A stretch of 64,000 nt of DNA from Deinococcus peraridilitoris DSM 19664. Lineage in GTDB: Bacteria > Deinococcota > Deinococci > Deinococcales > Deinococcaceae. The first letter of the stretch is position 1. Each line of letters opens with the position of its first letter. The stretch covers positions 1,550,001-1,614,000 of the forward strand of contig NC_019793.1 in NCBI RefSeq assembly GCF_000317835.1. The letters run 5' to 3'. The position numbers and the translations under genes are program-made. Shown piece after piece: positions 7,205 to 13,095 of the stretch. The notes under the pieces were generated by a model. That model did not search any database. It was not told the DNA's origin and saw only the letters and a program-made list of their open reading frames with translations.

Positions 7205-8127
7205 GCCAGCACCTCGCAGTTCTTGAGTTGAGCGAGCGGGACGGTCTCGAAGACCGCGTGATCGGTGTAGATGCAGCTCGAACCGGTGCTGATGATGGTC
7301 GCCTCGTCACCGTTCGGGAGCCGCACGCGGCGGCCCGCTTCGAATGCGGCGCGCACGGCAGCGGAACTGTCCTGAGTGGTCTGCGCGCTGTTGGCCGTCT
7401 GCCGTTCCTGCGCCTGTTTTTTCATCAATCCGGAAAGAAAACGCCAGGGGTTGTTGATGCTCGCTCCACCCGCGATGGTCTGCTCGACACCTTCGGCCAG
7501 GACGGCCTTCAGGCCGTCCTGAATCCATTTCGCCCAGTGGGGACTCTGGGCTTCCTGGGTGGTCTGGGCTGCTCCGAGGTGCCGAACCCACGACGACCAC
7601 ACCGACGACAGCCCGGCATCCCGGATGGTCAGCAGGTGCCGCTGGTGGTCTTCTCGCGCGCCAGTAAGGTGGTTGTTGTTAGGAACTAAAGAAGAAGAAT
7701 CTTTTTCTTTATGTCCTGCATTCTGCGGGGGTACTCCTGCAATTTGCAGGGGCTCATTTTGCGGGGTTTTCTCGGTTCCGCCCTGGAGAATGCGGGGGTA
7801 CCCCTGGAAATTGCGGGGGTACATTTCAGCGGCTTTGTGCGGCTTACGCTCTTCGGCGTACTTGGCTGATAGGCACAGTTTGGTGATGCTCACCAGTTGC
7901 ACGCCATTTGCTGCTGCCTGCTCGATGCGTTCCGCGAAGCCCCCTTCGACCAATTGCCGTAGTTGTCGGGTGACCGTGGATTCGTCACGGTCAATGAGTC
8001 CGGCCAGGTCGGTCAGGGGAATGCGGCACACTCCGAAGCCATCGGCGTACATGGCGAGGGTGACCAGCAGGAACTTGTTCTTGCCTACGTGCTGGTCGTA
8101 GGCCCACTTCACGGCGCCGGGACTCAT
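7201..8127 (-). CDS. Phage replication initiator, winged-helix, O-like
   Basis: 308 residues. The N-terminal 100 residues look like a winged-helix DNA-binding domain (MSPGAVKWAYDQH, LLVTLAMYADGFG, IPLTDLAGLIDRDESTVTRQLRQLVEGGFAERI). The middle has a repetitive, Pro/Gln/Asn-rich linker (YPRNFQG, YPRILQG, LQIAG, VPPQNAG) which is the translation of four 20-bp iterons, then a Ser/Asn stretch from an AT-rich segment. The C-terminal domain (about 180-270) has WVRHLGAAQ and NNPWRFLSGLMKKQ, as in phage helicase-recruiting proteins. Position directly before dnaB supports an initiator or loader. The specific family is not certain. Confidence 0.75.
   Translation of the reverse strand: MSPGAVKWAYDQHVGKNKFLLVTLAMYADGFGVCRIPLTDLAGLIDRDESTVTRQLRQLVEGGFAERIEQAAANGVQLVSITKLCLSAKYAEERKPHKAAEMYPRNFQGYPRILQGGTEKTPQNEPLQIAGVPPQNAGHKEKDSSSLVPNNNHLTGAREDHQRHLLTIRDAGLSSVWSSWVRHLGAAQTTQEAQSPHWAKWIQDGLKAVLAEGVEQTIAGGASINNPWRFLSGLMKKQAQERQTANSAQTTQDSSAAVRAAFEAGRRVRLPNGDEATIISTGSSCIYTDHAVFETVPLAQLKNCEVLA
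7676..7822. other. Candidate phage replication origin: four iterons plus AT-rich stretch
   Basis: Four 20-bp units at 7715, 7736, 7782 and 7803 share CCTG-N5-6-TGC(G/A)GGGG-(T/C)(A/T)C; three of them end exactly TGCGGGGGTAC. Spacing is 21 bp within each pair (two helical turns) and 46 bp between pairs, with a degenerate copy (TTTTGCGGGGTTTT) in the gap. Next to them, 7676-7711 is strikingly AT-rich and purine-biased (AAAGAAGAAGAATCTTTTTC) in a GC-rich genome. Iterons beside an AT-rich unwinding element inside the initiator gene is the layout of lambda ori within gene O. Seen in sequence; function is inference. Confidence 0.65.
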
Positions 8128-8309
8128 GACGACACCCCGGCGTTGCGAGCGATGCGGTCGGCGACGTCCTGTCCGTAGTGCGTGGCGAGGTCACGCAGTG
8201 CGTTCTTCACGGCCCGGTGTTCGCCACGTTCATGTGACGACGCCAGTTCAATCGTCCAGGTGAGTTCCTGTTGTGGCGTGATCTGCTCGGGCGGCGAGTC
8301 GATGCTCAT
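8124..8309 (-). CDS. Small phage protein, unknown function
   Basis: 61 residues (begins MSIDSPPEQITPQQELTW, ends VADRIARNAGVSS). Start and stop overlap both neighbours by 4 bp, which is strong evidence of a real gene in this operon. A central HERGEHRAVKNALRDLATHYG helix is basic. No family recognised. Confidence 0.6.
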   Translation of the reverse strand: MSIDSPPEQITPQQELTWTIELASSHERGEHRAVKNALRDLATHYGQDVADRIARNAGVSS

Positions 8310-8587
8310 AGCAACGGCTCACCTCGTTTCACTTTCAGGAAGCGGCGCACTTCGCCCTGCTCCCAGTCGAGGGTGTAATCGGTCCAGCCGAGGTGCCGGG
8401 CGCACACGCGCCCTTCGCGCTCGGCTTTCTCTCCGCTGAAGTCGCCGTCGTTGCGCCAGAGGGTCAGGGTGTCAGGCGCGGCAGACACCCGGATCTGCAA
8501 GCCGTTGCGCAACGCCAGGCCCTGCGTGCGGTTCAGCTTGGCGGCCATGGCGAGTCTGGCGTGCAGCAGGTCACCGAGCCGACTCAT
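8306..8587 (-). CDS. Small phage protein, unknown function
   Basis: 93 residues starting MSRLGDLLHARLAMAAKL. The frame is open further upstream, but the ATG at 8587 overlaps the stop of the preceding gene (ATGA) and the upstream extension reads as Cys/Arg/Pro-rich antisense-like sequence, so 8587 is the start chosen. The product contains QIRVSAAPDTLTLWRNDGDFSG and WTDYTLDWEQGEVRRFLKVKRG, a beta-rich composition. No recognised domain. Confidence 0.65.
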   Translation of the reverse strand: MSRLGDLLHARLAMAAKLNRTQGLALRNGLQIRVSAAPDTLTLWRNDGDFSGEKAEREGRVCARHLGWTDYTLDWEQGEVRRFLKVKRGEPLL

Positions 8588-8814
8588 GGCCCACCTCGTT
8601 CCTGCAGTTCGGTGGCCAACAGCGCGAGCAGCTCCTGCGTCTGGTTGGAGCTCAGTTCGACCCACGTGTACTTCCAGGGCTGGCCGGCATCGACGCGTTT
8701 CTGTGCGCGTTCGAGGGCCAGCATGGGCAGCACCTGGCCACGCTTGATGCGCCGTCGGTTCACGACCGCGCGCAGAGTGGCGAGGTGTTCGGGCGTGACG
8801 AACACGGTACTCAT
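8584..8814 (-). CDS. Small phage protein, unknown function
   Basis: 76 residues, mostly helical, with a basic patch RAVVNRRRIKRGQVLPML followed by ERAQKRVDAGQPWKYTWVELSSNQTQELLALLATEL. It overlaps both neighbours by 4 bp (ATGA junctions). No recognised family; the basic helix could bind nucleic acid but this is not demonstrated. Confidence 0.65.
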   Translation of the reverse strand: MSTVFVTPEHLATLRAVVNRRRIKRGQVLPMLALERAQKRVDAGQPWKYTWVELSSNQTQELLALLATELQERGGP

Positions 8815-9269
8815 TCGTCATCGTCCTCCTCGTCATCCCCGTCTTGCTGATTGCCTTGGCGAGCGATCTCATCGAGCGAGGGTTGTGCGGGCGTGCTGCC
8901 ATCGGCGGTGCACTCCAGGCGCAGGTCGCACACGCGCAGCAGCTCATCCACTCCAATGCCCGCTGCGTGAAGTTCGTCGAGCTTGACGCTCACAGGGAAC
9001 GTCATCGTGCCGTCCTTGTTGTGGATGGTGGTGTTGCCGTGCAAGGTGGCCGGGACCGTGTGGTTTTTCTCGTCGTATGTGCGCTCCCGGTGCTTGACGA
9101 CCAGCTTCAGCCCATCGGCTTTTTTCGCGGCGAGCATCGTCAGCAACGGGAAGTCCCCCACCGGCGACATGGTGTACTTCGCGACCCACCCGGCGTGGTG
9201 GGTGTCCTTGACTTCGGCGCGGCTGGCTTCGACGGTAAAAATGGCGTACATCGGAAACTGCTGCGTCAT
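8811..9269 (-). CDS. Phage protein with acidic C-terminal tail (possible ssDNA-binding partner)
   Basis: 152 residues from ATG 9269, chosen because CTGGAGGACGT lies just before it; a longer open frame exists but has no ribosome site. The body is beta-rich (YAIFTVEASRAEV, KYTMSPVGDFPLLTML, ATLHGNTTIHNKDGTMTFPVSVKL) and the C-terminus is highly acidic (QDGDDEEDDDE). Bacterial and phage single-stranded-DNA-binding proteins often have a beta core and acidic tail, and this gene is next to the ERF annealing gene, so an SSB-like role is conceivable. I do not see a definite OB-fold signature. Confidence 0.6.
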   Translation of the reverse strand: MTQQFPMYAIFTVEASRAEVKDTHHAGWVAKYTMSPVGDFPLLTMLAAKKADGLKLVVKHRERTYDEKNHTVPATLHGNTTIHNKDGTMTFPVSVKLDELHAAGIGVDELLRVCDLRLECTADGSTPAQPSLDEIARQGNQQDGDDEEDDDE

Positions 9270-9316
9270 ACGTCCTCCAGGGGTGAAAGGGAGCGCAGAG
9301 CGCTCCCGGTCGGGGG

Positions 9317-9664
9317 TCAGTTGCCGAGGTACGCGCGGGTGGCGTCTTCGGTCGGGATGGATTGACGTTCCGTGTGACGCGCGACGCGCCACTGGTCGAC
9401 CAGCGGCCGAAGCTCGACGGTGCCCGTCAGGCGCTCCAGTGCCATCGCGCCCTCACCGGGCGTCAGGTCATCCGTGCTGCTAAGGGAATGCGCGGGCAGA
9501 CCGACCAGCCAGGCAGTGAAGTCCAGACGCTCCGCGCGCGTGAGTCCGCAGCGTTTGCTGAGGTGCTGAGCGAGGTTGATGCTGTCCCGTTTGGCGATGC
9601 GGGCCGTGCCCGTGCGGGGCACGTCACGCTTGCGCACGTCGGTCACCCTCCGTTTCGCTCTCAC
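9317..9664 (-). CDS. Phage recombination-module protein, unknown function
   Basis: 115 residues with a basic N-terminus (MRAKRRVTDVRKRD) and a helical core LTRAERLDFTAWLVGLPAHSLSSTDDLTPGEGAMALERL. This last pattern (hydrophobic helix, S(S/T)xDLT, then A..LE.L) resembles a short C-terminal module found in phage recombinases and neighbours, but I cannot name the family. It overlaps the 3' end of the ERF gene by about 40 bp in another frame. Confidence 0.6.
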   Translation of the reverse strand: MRAKRRVTDVRKRDVPRTGTARIAKRDSINLAQHLSKRCGLTRAERLDFTAWLVGLPAHSLSSTDDLTPGEGAMALERLTGTVELRPLVDQWRVARHTERQSIPTEDATRAYLGN

Positions 9665-10298
9665 GCGCGGTGGGCGTGGCGAGCTGCTTGGCGGTCTCGG
9701 TCAGGATGGCCGCTTCGTCGACCGTCACTTCCGCGAACGATTTGACGTTGCGCTTGAGGGTGCGGGTGGCGAACTGCAGGTGGTTGGTGTCTTCGTGCGG
9801 GGTGCCCGCGAATGCGTCGTTCAGGCGTTTGGTGAGGCTGGCCTGCTGGGTGGCGTTGAGCTTCTTGCCCTCGGTGGGCGTGGTGCTGGGTGCGGCCCGC
9901 ACCGTCTGTCCGCTGGCGGCGTTGCCGTCGTCGTCATCGGCGACGATGCCGAGCATGGCGCTGAGGGCGTACCTGCGCAGGTAGGTGATGGCGCTGCCGT
10001 AGCCTTGCGGGTCGTCCTTGACCAGGCGGCATTGGGCGGTGCTGCTGACGAACTCCCCCGAAGCGTGCAGCAGCATGGTCTCGAGTGCAGCGAAGCCGCT
10101 CTCGCACGCCACGGGCGCCTGCAGTACCGACAGCGCGTTATCCTGCAGTGCTGCTCGGCACGCGTCCCAGACGGCGCCGAGGTCGGCGTACTTGGTTCGG
10201 AAGGCCGGGTTGGTCGCGTCCTTGATGGCGACCTGCATGTTGGCTTGCGCAGTGACCAGCGCGACGGCGAGTTGTGCGATGGATTCGGATTGCTTCAT
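9624..10298 (-). CDS. erf: ERF-family single-strand annealing protein
   Basis: 224 residues from ATG 10298 (GAGGTG ribosome site, TGATG overlap with the upstream stop). The family signatures are clear: NMQVAIKDATNPAFRTKYADL near residue 28, DALGAVWDACR-type helix, and DPQGYGSAITYLRRYAL near residue 98, the GxGSxxTYxRRY motif of ERF proteins. ERF proteins form rings on single-stranded DNA and anneal complementary strands, giving phages a RecA-independent recombination route. The C-terminal third is a linker plus helical tail. Neighbours (exonuclease, candidate SSB-like protein) fit a recombination module. Confidence 0.92.
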   Translation of the reverse strand: MKQSESIAQLAVALVTAQANMQVAIKDATNPAFRTKYADLGAVWDACRAALQDNALSVLQAPVACESGFAALETMLLHASGEFVSSTAQCRLVKDDPQGYGSAITYLRRYALSAMLGIVADDDDGNAASGQTVRAAPSTTPTEGKKLNATQQASLTKRLNDAFAGTPHEDTNHLQFATRTLKRNVKSFAEVTVDEAAILTETAKQLATPTARESETEGDRRAQA

Positions 10299-10546
10299 CA
10301 GTCCACCTCGCATGGGAAGGTCAGCGCCAAGCGCGCGCGAACGTACTTGAGCTCACTCAGAGCAGCGGATTCGGCGTCCAGGGCCGCCTGGATTTCCAGG
10401 TGGTTGTCGGGTGCGCCCGGCTTCAGCGCTTCGAGGCGGGCGTGGCAACTGCGGTCGAAGGCGCGCTCCCAGTTCATGTGGGCCGCCCAGAGCAACGTGA
10501 GCGGGTGATCCGCAGGCAGTGCTTCGTCATGCGGGCAGCTCGTCAT
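10298..10546 (-). CDS. Small phage protein, unknown function
   Basis: 82 residues from ATG 10546, selected for the GGGAGG site 5 nt upstream; the frame is open further but the extension looks antisense-like. Sequence is helical (HPLTLLWAAHMNWERAFDRSCHARLEAL, then AALDAESAALSELKYVRARLAL). It overlaps the upstream gene by 20 bp and the ERF start by one base. No family recognised. Confidence 0.6.
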   Translation of the reverse strand: MTSCPHDEALPADHPLTLLWAAHMNWERAFDRSCHARLEALKPGAPDNHLEIQAALDAESAALSELKYVRARLALTFPCEVD

Positions 10547-10862
10547 AGAGCCTCCCGAGGCGAATCGCGCGCCGCAAAAGAGAAATCCGCTTGCGGTCAC
10601 CCGTGAGGTGCGTGACCTGCACGTCCACGATGTCGACGCAGCGCAGGGTGTGGCCGGCGAGTCGCACGCGGGGGCTGAAGGCCGTACGAACGACGGCGCG
10701 AGCGACTTCGCTGTCACTGAAGACTTCGCTTTCCCTGACTTCGGGCGTGGTGCTCTTGACATGGGCACGGATGACGTGGGCGATGCAGGGCACCAGGTGC
10801 GTCAGGTCACTCAGCGGGAAGGTGTGTACGCTGCTGCCGAGGTTCACGACGAGCCAGCTCAT
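10527..10862 (-). CDS. Phage protein, unknown function
   Basis: 111 residues beginning MSWLVVNLGSSVHTFPLSDL and rich in beta-strand patterns (VEVARAVVRTAF-like, VRLAGHTLRCVDIVDVQVTHL). The ATG overlaps the stop of the 59-aa gene upstream (ATGA). Not recognised; it is held in the operon by tight spacing on both sides. Confidence 0.6.
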   Translation of the reverse strand: MSWLVVNLGSSVHTFPLSDLTHLVPCIAHVIRAHVKSTTPEVRESEVFSDSEVARAVVRTAFSPRVRLAGHTLRCVDIVDVQVTHLTGDRKRISLLRRAIRLGRLYDELPA

Positions 10863-11038
10863 CCGGTCACGTCCTCGAAGATGAAGTCGGAGGCGTCGAG
10901 CGGTGCGGCGAGCGGCTCACAACTCACGCCAGCGAGCCGGGCGCGGGCCCAGGCGACGACTTCCGGGCTGAGGTGCTGCACCAATCGTTCACGTTCACCG
11001 TCGATGCGCTGCAGGGTGTGGGGACAAGGCTGTACCAT
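10859..11038 (-). CDS. 59-aa phage protein, unknown function
   Basis: A short gene starting ATG 11038 (MVQPCPHTLQRIDGER) and ending FIFEDVTG, with an AAAGGAG site 8 nt upstream and a TGA that overlaps the next ATG. The 56-bp leader contains an 8-bp stem (11055-11062 with 11081-11088) ending just before the ribosome site, which could modulate translation. Helical, slightly acidic, no family recognised. Confidence 0.6.
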   Translation of the reverse strand: MVQPCPHTLQRIDGERERLVQHLSPEVVAWARARLAGVSCEPLAAPLDASDFIFEDVTG

Positions 11039-11054
11039 GAATGTGTTCTCCTTT

Positions 11055-11088
11055 CGCCGCGCTCGGGTGCCAGCCCAATAGCGCGGCG
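11055..11088 (-). promoter_or_regulatory. Leader hairpin before the early phage genes
   Basis: Perfect 8-bp inverted repeat CGCCGCGC / GCGCGGCG with an 18-nt loop, lying between the excisionase-like gene and the 59-aa gene. On the - strand it is followed at once by AAAGGAG, the ribosome site, and not by a U-run. It is therefore more likely a translational or processing element than a terminator. Function not established. Confidence 0.4.
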
Positions 11089-11095
11089 TTTGGCT

Positions 11096-11509
11096 TCAGC
11101 GCGCGTGGCGCTGCCGGACGCCCTTGGGGGCGGGAGCGGTGAGTTTGAGTCGTGCCGTTTCGGGCATCGGTTCGGGTGTGACGTGTCCGCCCTGGTCGAG
11201 CCAGCGGCGGACATGCCAACGGGGAATCAGGGTGCGGTTGCCTACACGGGTGACTTTGACGATCGTCAGGAACTCAGCGGAATGCACCAGCGCGTAAACG
11301 GCGCTTTTGCCGATCTGCAGGTATTCGCCGAGCTGCTGGACGGTAAAGACGCCATCGTCGTCCGGGGTGAGTTGAGCAGTGGCAGGTGCCGTTTCAGCTA
11401 TGGCTTTCCGGGCAGCTCGTTCTGCAACGTCTTCCAGCAGGGCGTCGATGCTGAGCTCCGGAGTCATGGCGTCACGTTCATGTCGGACGTCCCGCTGTAC
11501 GCCGCTCAT
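11096..11509 (-). CDS. Excisionase / AlpA-like helix-turn-helix protein
   Basis: 137 residues. The core GVFTVQQLGEYLQIGKSAVYALVHSAEFLTIVKVTRVGNRTLIPRWHVRRWLD is the MerR-like winged helix of excisionases (T-x-x-x-A/G-x-x-L-x-(I/V)-(S/G)-x-x-(T/A)-(V/I)-Y ... (I/R)-P-x-x-x-(V/L)-x-x-W). Such proteins bind att or operator DNA, steer integrase toward excision, or regulate early genes. Start 11509 overlaps the Cro-like gene stop (ATGA); an internal ATG (11467) lacks a ribosome site. The basic C-terminal tail may bind DNA. Confidence 0.8.
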   Translation of the reverse strand: MSGVQRDVRHERDAMTPELSIDALLEDVAERAARKAIAETAPATAQLTPDDDGVFTVQQLGEYLQIGKSAVYALVHSAEFLTIVKVTRVGNRTLIPRWHVRRWLDQGGHVTPEPMPETARLKLTAPAPKGVRQRHAR

Positions 11510-11742
11510 GCGACGTCTTCCTGTTCATTTCGCTCAGCTTCCCAACGATCCATAAGTACACGCATGGAACCGGGCAAAATTTTTTCGAGCTTGAACAGGT
11601 TTTCGCCGCTGGGAAGCGCGTTTCCCCATTCCCAGGCGAAATACGTGGCTGGGTTGACCCCGAGCTTCTTAGCGATCCTGTCGCCACTGAGCTTCTTTCC
11701 ACGGTCATCCACCTGGGCCTCGCGAAGTTCGCGCAACGTCAT
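11506..11742 (-). CDS. Cro/CI-family helix-turn-helix regulator
   Basis: 78 residues from ATG 11742 (GGAGGTGG immediately upstream). It begins MTLRELREAQVDDRGKKLSGDRIAKKLGVNPATYFAWEWGNALPSGENLFKLEKIL, an XRE-type HTH with the recognition helix around PATYFAWEWG. First gene of the leftward early operon and divergent from the CI-like repressor, so it occupies the Cro position. Its promoter has TTGACT (11783-11788) and TATAAT (11759-11764), spacer 18, with an operator-like motif covering the -35. Confidence 0.85.
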   Translation of the reverse strand: MTLRELREAQVDDRGKKLSGDRIAKKLGVNPATYFAWEWGNALPSGENLFKLEKILPGSMRVLMDRWEAERNEQEDVA

Positions 11743-11909
11743 GTCCACCTCCATCACAATTATATATGCCTGCAAACATATAAGTCAACGCATGATTAGA
11801 AGCCGTGTTGCATGTCTGCACCTGTTGTGAGGGGCCTTTCTATGGGTCTACGCTTATAAGGTGACGCATACGGGAACGTGCGTAAAAGTCAACGCGTATA
11901 GGGGTGCAT
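11743..11909. promoter_or_regulatory. Lysogeny switch: divergent promoters with three operator-like repeats
   Basis: Separates the leftward Cro-like gene from the rightward repressor. Leftward promoter: -35 TTGACT complementary to 11783-11788, -10 TATAAT complementary to 11759-11764. Three similar sequences occur: AAGTCAACGCAT (11782-11793), AAGGTGACGCAT (11858-11869) and AAGTCAACGCGT (11886-11897). The first covers the leftward -35; the third abuts a TATAGG box just before the repressor start. The pattern matches a lambda-style O1-O3 operator set. Which protein binds is inferred. Confidence 0.65.
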
Positions 11910-12596
11910 ATGGTCATGTCCTATCCCACTGCACCGACTTCCCGCTGGCCAGAGGCCCCCGTGCCTAAAAAAGCGAAGGACAAGATTCCTCGCACCGAGC
12001 TCGAACGCATCCGGTTGGCGCTCGGTGACGACTTCACCCAGCAGCGCATCGCGGAACGCATCAGTGAAATCATCGGTGAGGAGATCACCCAGCCGGTCGT
12101 CTCTGCCTGGGAACGCATGACCGTCAAAGACTGGCGCAAAGTCGACCGTGACCGGCTGCGGGTCTACGCGCAAGTGCTTGGAATCACCACCCGACGGTTC
12201 GAAGAACTCATCGGTTTCAAGCCCGGCGAGTTGTTCATCGACAACCTAGTCGCTCCGGAATACATCGAAGAACAGTTACGGCGCGTGCACGAACACCGGC
12301 GAGTCCAGCACATCGAACTCGACCGACCCGTATATGGGGAATTCCCGATTCGCGAGTACCCAGCGCCCTACAAGGTCACGCTCACCGTCGACCTCACTCA
12401 TGACAAGCACGTCCGTTCGGACCCGAGCTGGATCCTGATGGAACACGGCGGGATGCTCTACATCTTTACGTCCACCCACATCCCACGCGAAGCACTCAGG
12501 GATTTTCGTTACGTGGGCGTCGTTGTGCGTGTGGACTTCTCAGTTGGCCCAGCCGCGCCTGCAGAACCGCGTACTCGGGAAGGTCACGAGCAATGA
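11910..12596 (+). CDS. CI-like phage repressor (HTH plus LexA/S24-like C-terminal region)
   Basis: 228 residues from ATG 11910; GTG 11904 and ATG 11916 are alternatives, with AGGGG just upstream. N-terminal third is a helix-turn-helix (LALGDDFTQQRIAERISEIIGEEITQPVVSAWERM). The C-terminal part (PVYGEFPIREYP, DPSWILMEHGGMLYIFT, YVGVVVRVDF) has the layout of S24/LexA repressor domains, but I do not see the Ser-Lys catalytic pair, so RecA-stimulated self-cleavage may be lost. It faces the Cro-like gene across operator repeats. Its 3' end is overlapped by 100 bp by an opposing gene. Confidence 0.75.
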   Translation: MVMSYPTAPTSRWPEAPVPKKAKDKIPRTELERIRLALGDDFTQQRIAERISEIIGEEITQPVVSAWERMTVKDWRKVDRDRLRVYAQVLGITTRRFEELIGFKPGELFIDNLVAPEYIEEQLRRVHEHRRVQHIELDRPVYGEFPIREYPAPYKVTLTVDLTHDKHVRSDPSWILMEHGGMLYIFTSTHIPREALRDFRYVGVVVRVDFSVGPAAPAEPRTREGHEQ

Positions 12597-12723
12597 TGGT
12601 AAAGGAATAGCCCTCCCCCACCGAACGCAGATCAGCACGCAAGCGTAAGAGTTCCTCCAGTTCCTCCAGGCTCACCCACCTGATGAGCAGTCGCTCTTCG
12701 GAATTCGCCTCTTGGCTGCTCAC
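12496..12723 (-). CDS. 75-aa protein overlapping the repressor 3' end in antisense
   Basis: Starts GTG 12723 with TGGAG seven bases upstream. The product (LIRWVSLEELEELLRLRADLRSVGEGYSFTIIARDLPEYAVLQARLG...) has a natural amphipathic helix and strand pattern, with a basic tail. It is downstream of, and on the same strand as, the TPR and micropeptide genes, so it may be the third member of that unit. It overlaps the last 100 bp of the repressor gene on the opposite strand, so its transcript would be antisense to repressor mRNA. Function unknown. Confidence 0.5.
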   Translation of the reverse strand: MSSQEANSEERLLIRWVSLEELEELLRLRADLRSVGEGYSFTIIARDLPEYAVLQARLGQLRSPHAQRRPRNENP

Positions 12724-12872
12724 GCAACAACTCCATTTCCCTACAACAAGAACGGAGTGTTACAGCTCCCACCACGTGGAGCGACCGCGACGCGTAGGTG
12801 CTGTGCCTGGATACCCATACCGAAAGCATACAGGCGCCTGAGGGCGCCCGCATGACAATCCCAGACAGCTTT

Positions 12873-13025
12873 TCAGCGCAACGGTTTCCAACTTTGCTGC
12901 ATCGTCAGCGAGGAATAGCAATCCCCTCCGCACGGAGGAATCGCTGCAGCAGGAGCAGCAGCAGCAGCGATCGTGAAGGCGGCAATGACGAGCCTGACAA
13001 ACCGTGACAACAGATTTTTCAACAT
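12873..13025 (-). CDS. 50-aa secreted propeptide (signal peptide plus Cys-containing mature peptide)
   Basis: Begins MLKNLLSRFVRLVIAAF: a basic n-region (K3, R8, R11), a hydrophobic Ala-rich core and an AxA-type cleavage site PAAA before residue 29, the three parts of a Sec signal peptide. The predicted mature part is 22 residues, starting IPPCGGDCYSS and ending SWKPLR, with a C-x3-C pair that could form a disulfide. The start follows a TAGGCT -10 box by 6 nt (leaderless style); no ribosome site. It lies 70 bp after the stop of the TPR-like gene on the same strand, like Phr or AimP propeptides after Rap or AimR. The Ala run comes from a CAG-type repeat, so chance cannot be excluded. Confidence 0.6.
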   Translation of the reverse strand: MLKNLLSRFVRLVIAAFTIAAAAAPAAAIPPCGGDCYSSLTMQQSWKPLR

Positions 13026-13086
13026 ACCGCCAGCCTAAAACGTCACGTGACCAAATGCCACCAAAAACCTGTCACGGTTTGTCAGG
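12993..13086. promoter_or_regulatory. 17-bp inverted repeat around the micropeptide promoter, with central palindrome
   Basis: CCTGACAAACCGTGACA at 12993-13009 is the exact reverse complement of 13070-13086. Midway, at 13042-13051, is the palindrome GTCACGTGAC. All three share GTCAC/GTGAC. The right arm lies upstream of the micropeptide -35 region, the palindrome lies between -35 and the TAGGCT -10 (13032-13037), and the left arm lies inside the coding sequence. That suggests an operator set with looping, or a long-range stem in the RNA. No U-run follows, so it is not a simple terminator. Confidence 0.6.
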
Positions 13087-13095
13087 CGTCTCGCC

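Noticed and set aside
12840..12858. GGCGCC-TGAG-GGCGCC as a terminator
   Set aside because: Good short stem but no T-run on either strand.
12798..13007. 69-aa + strand frame opposite the micropeptide gene
   Set aside because: Ser/Arg-rich, no start signal or family; the - strand frame has an ordered signal-peptide structure.
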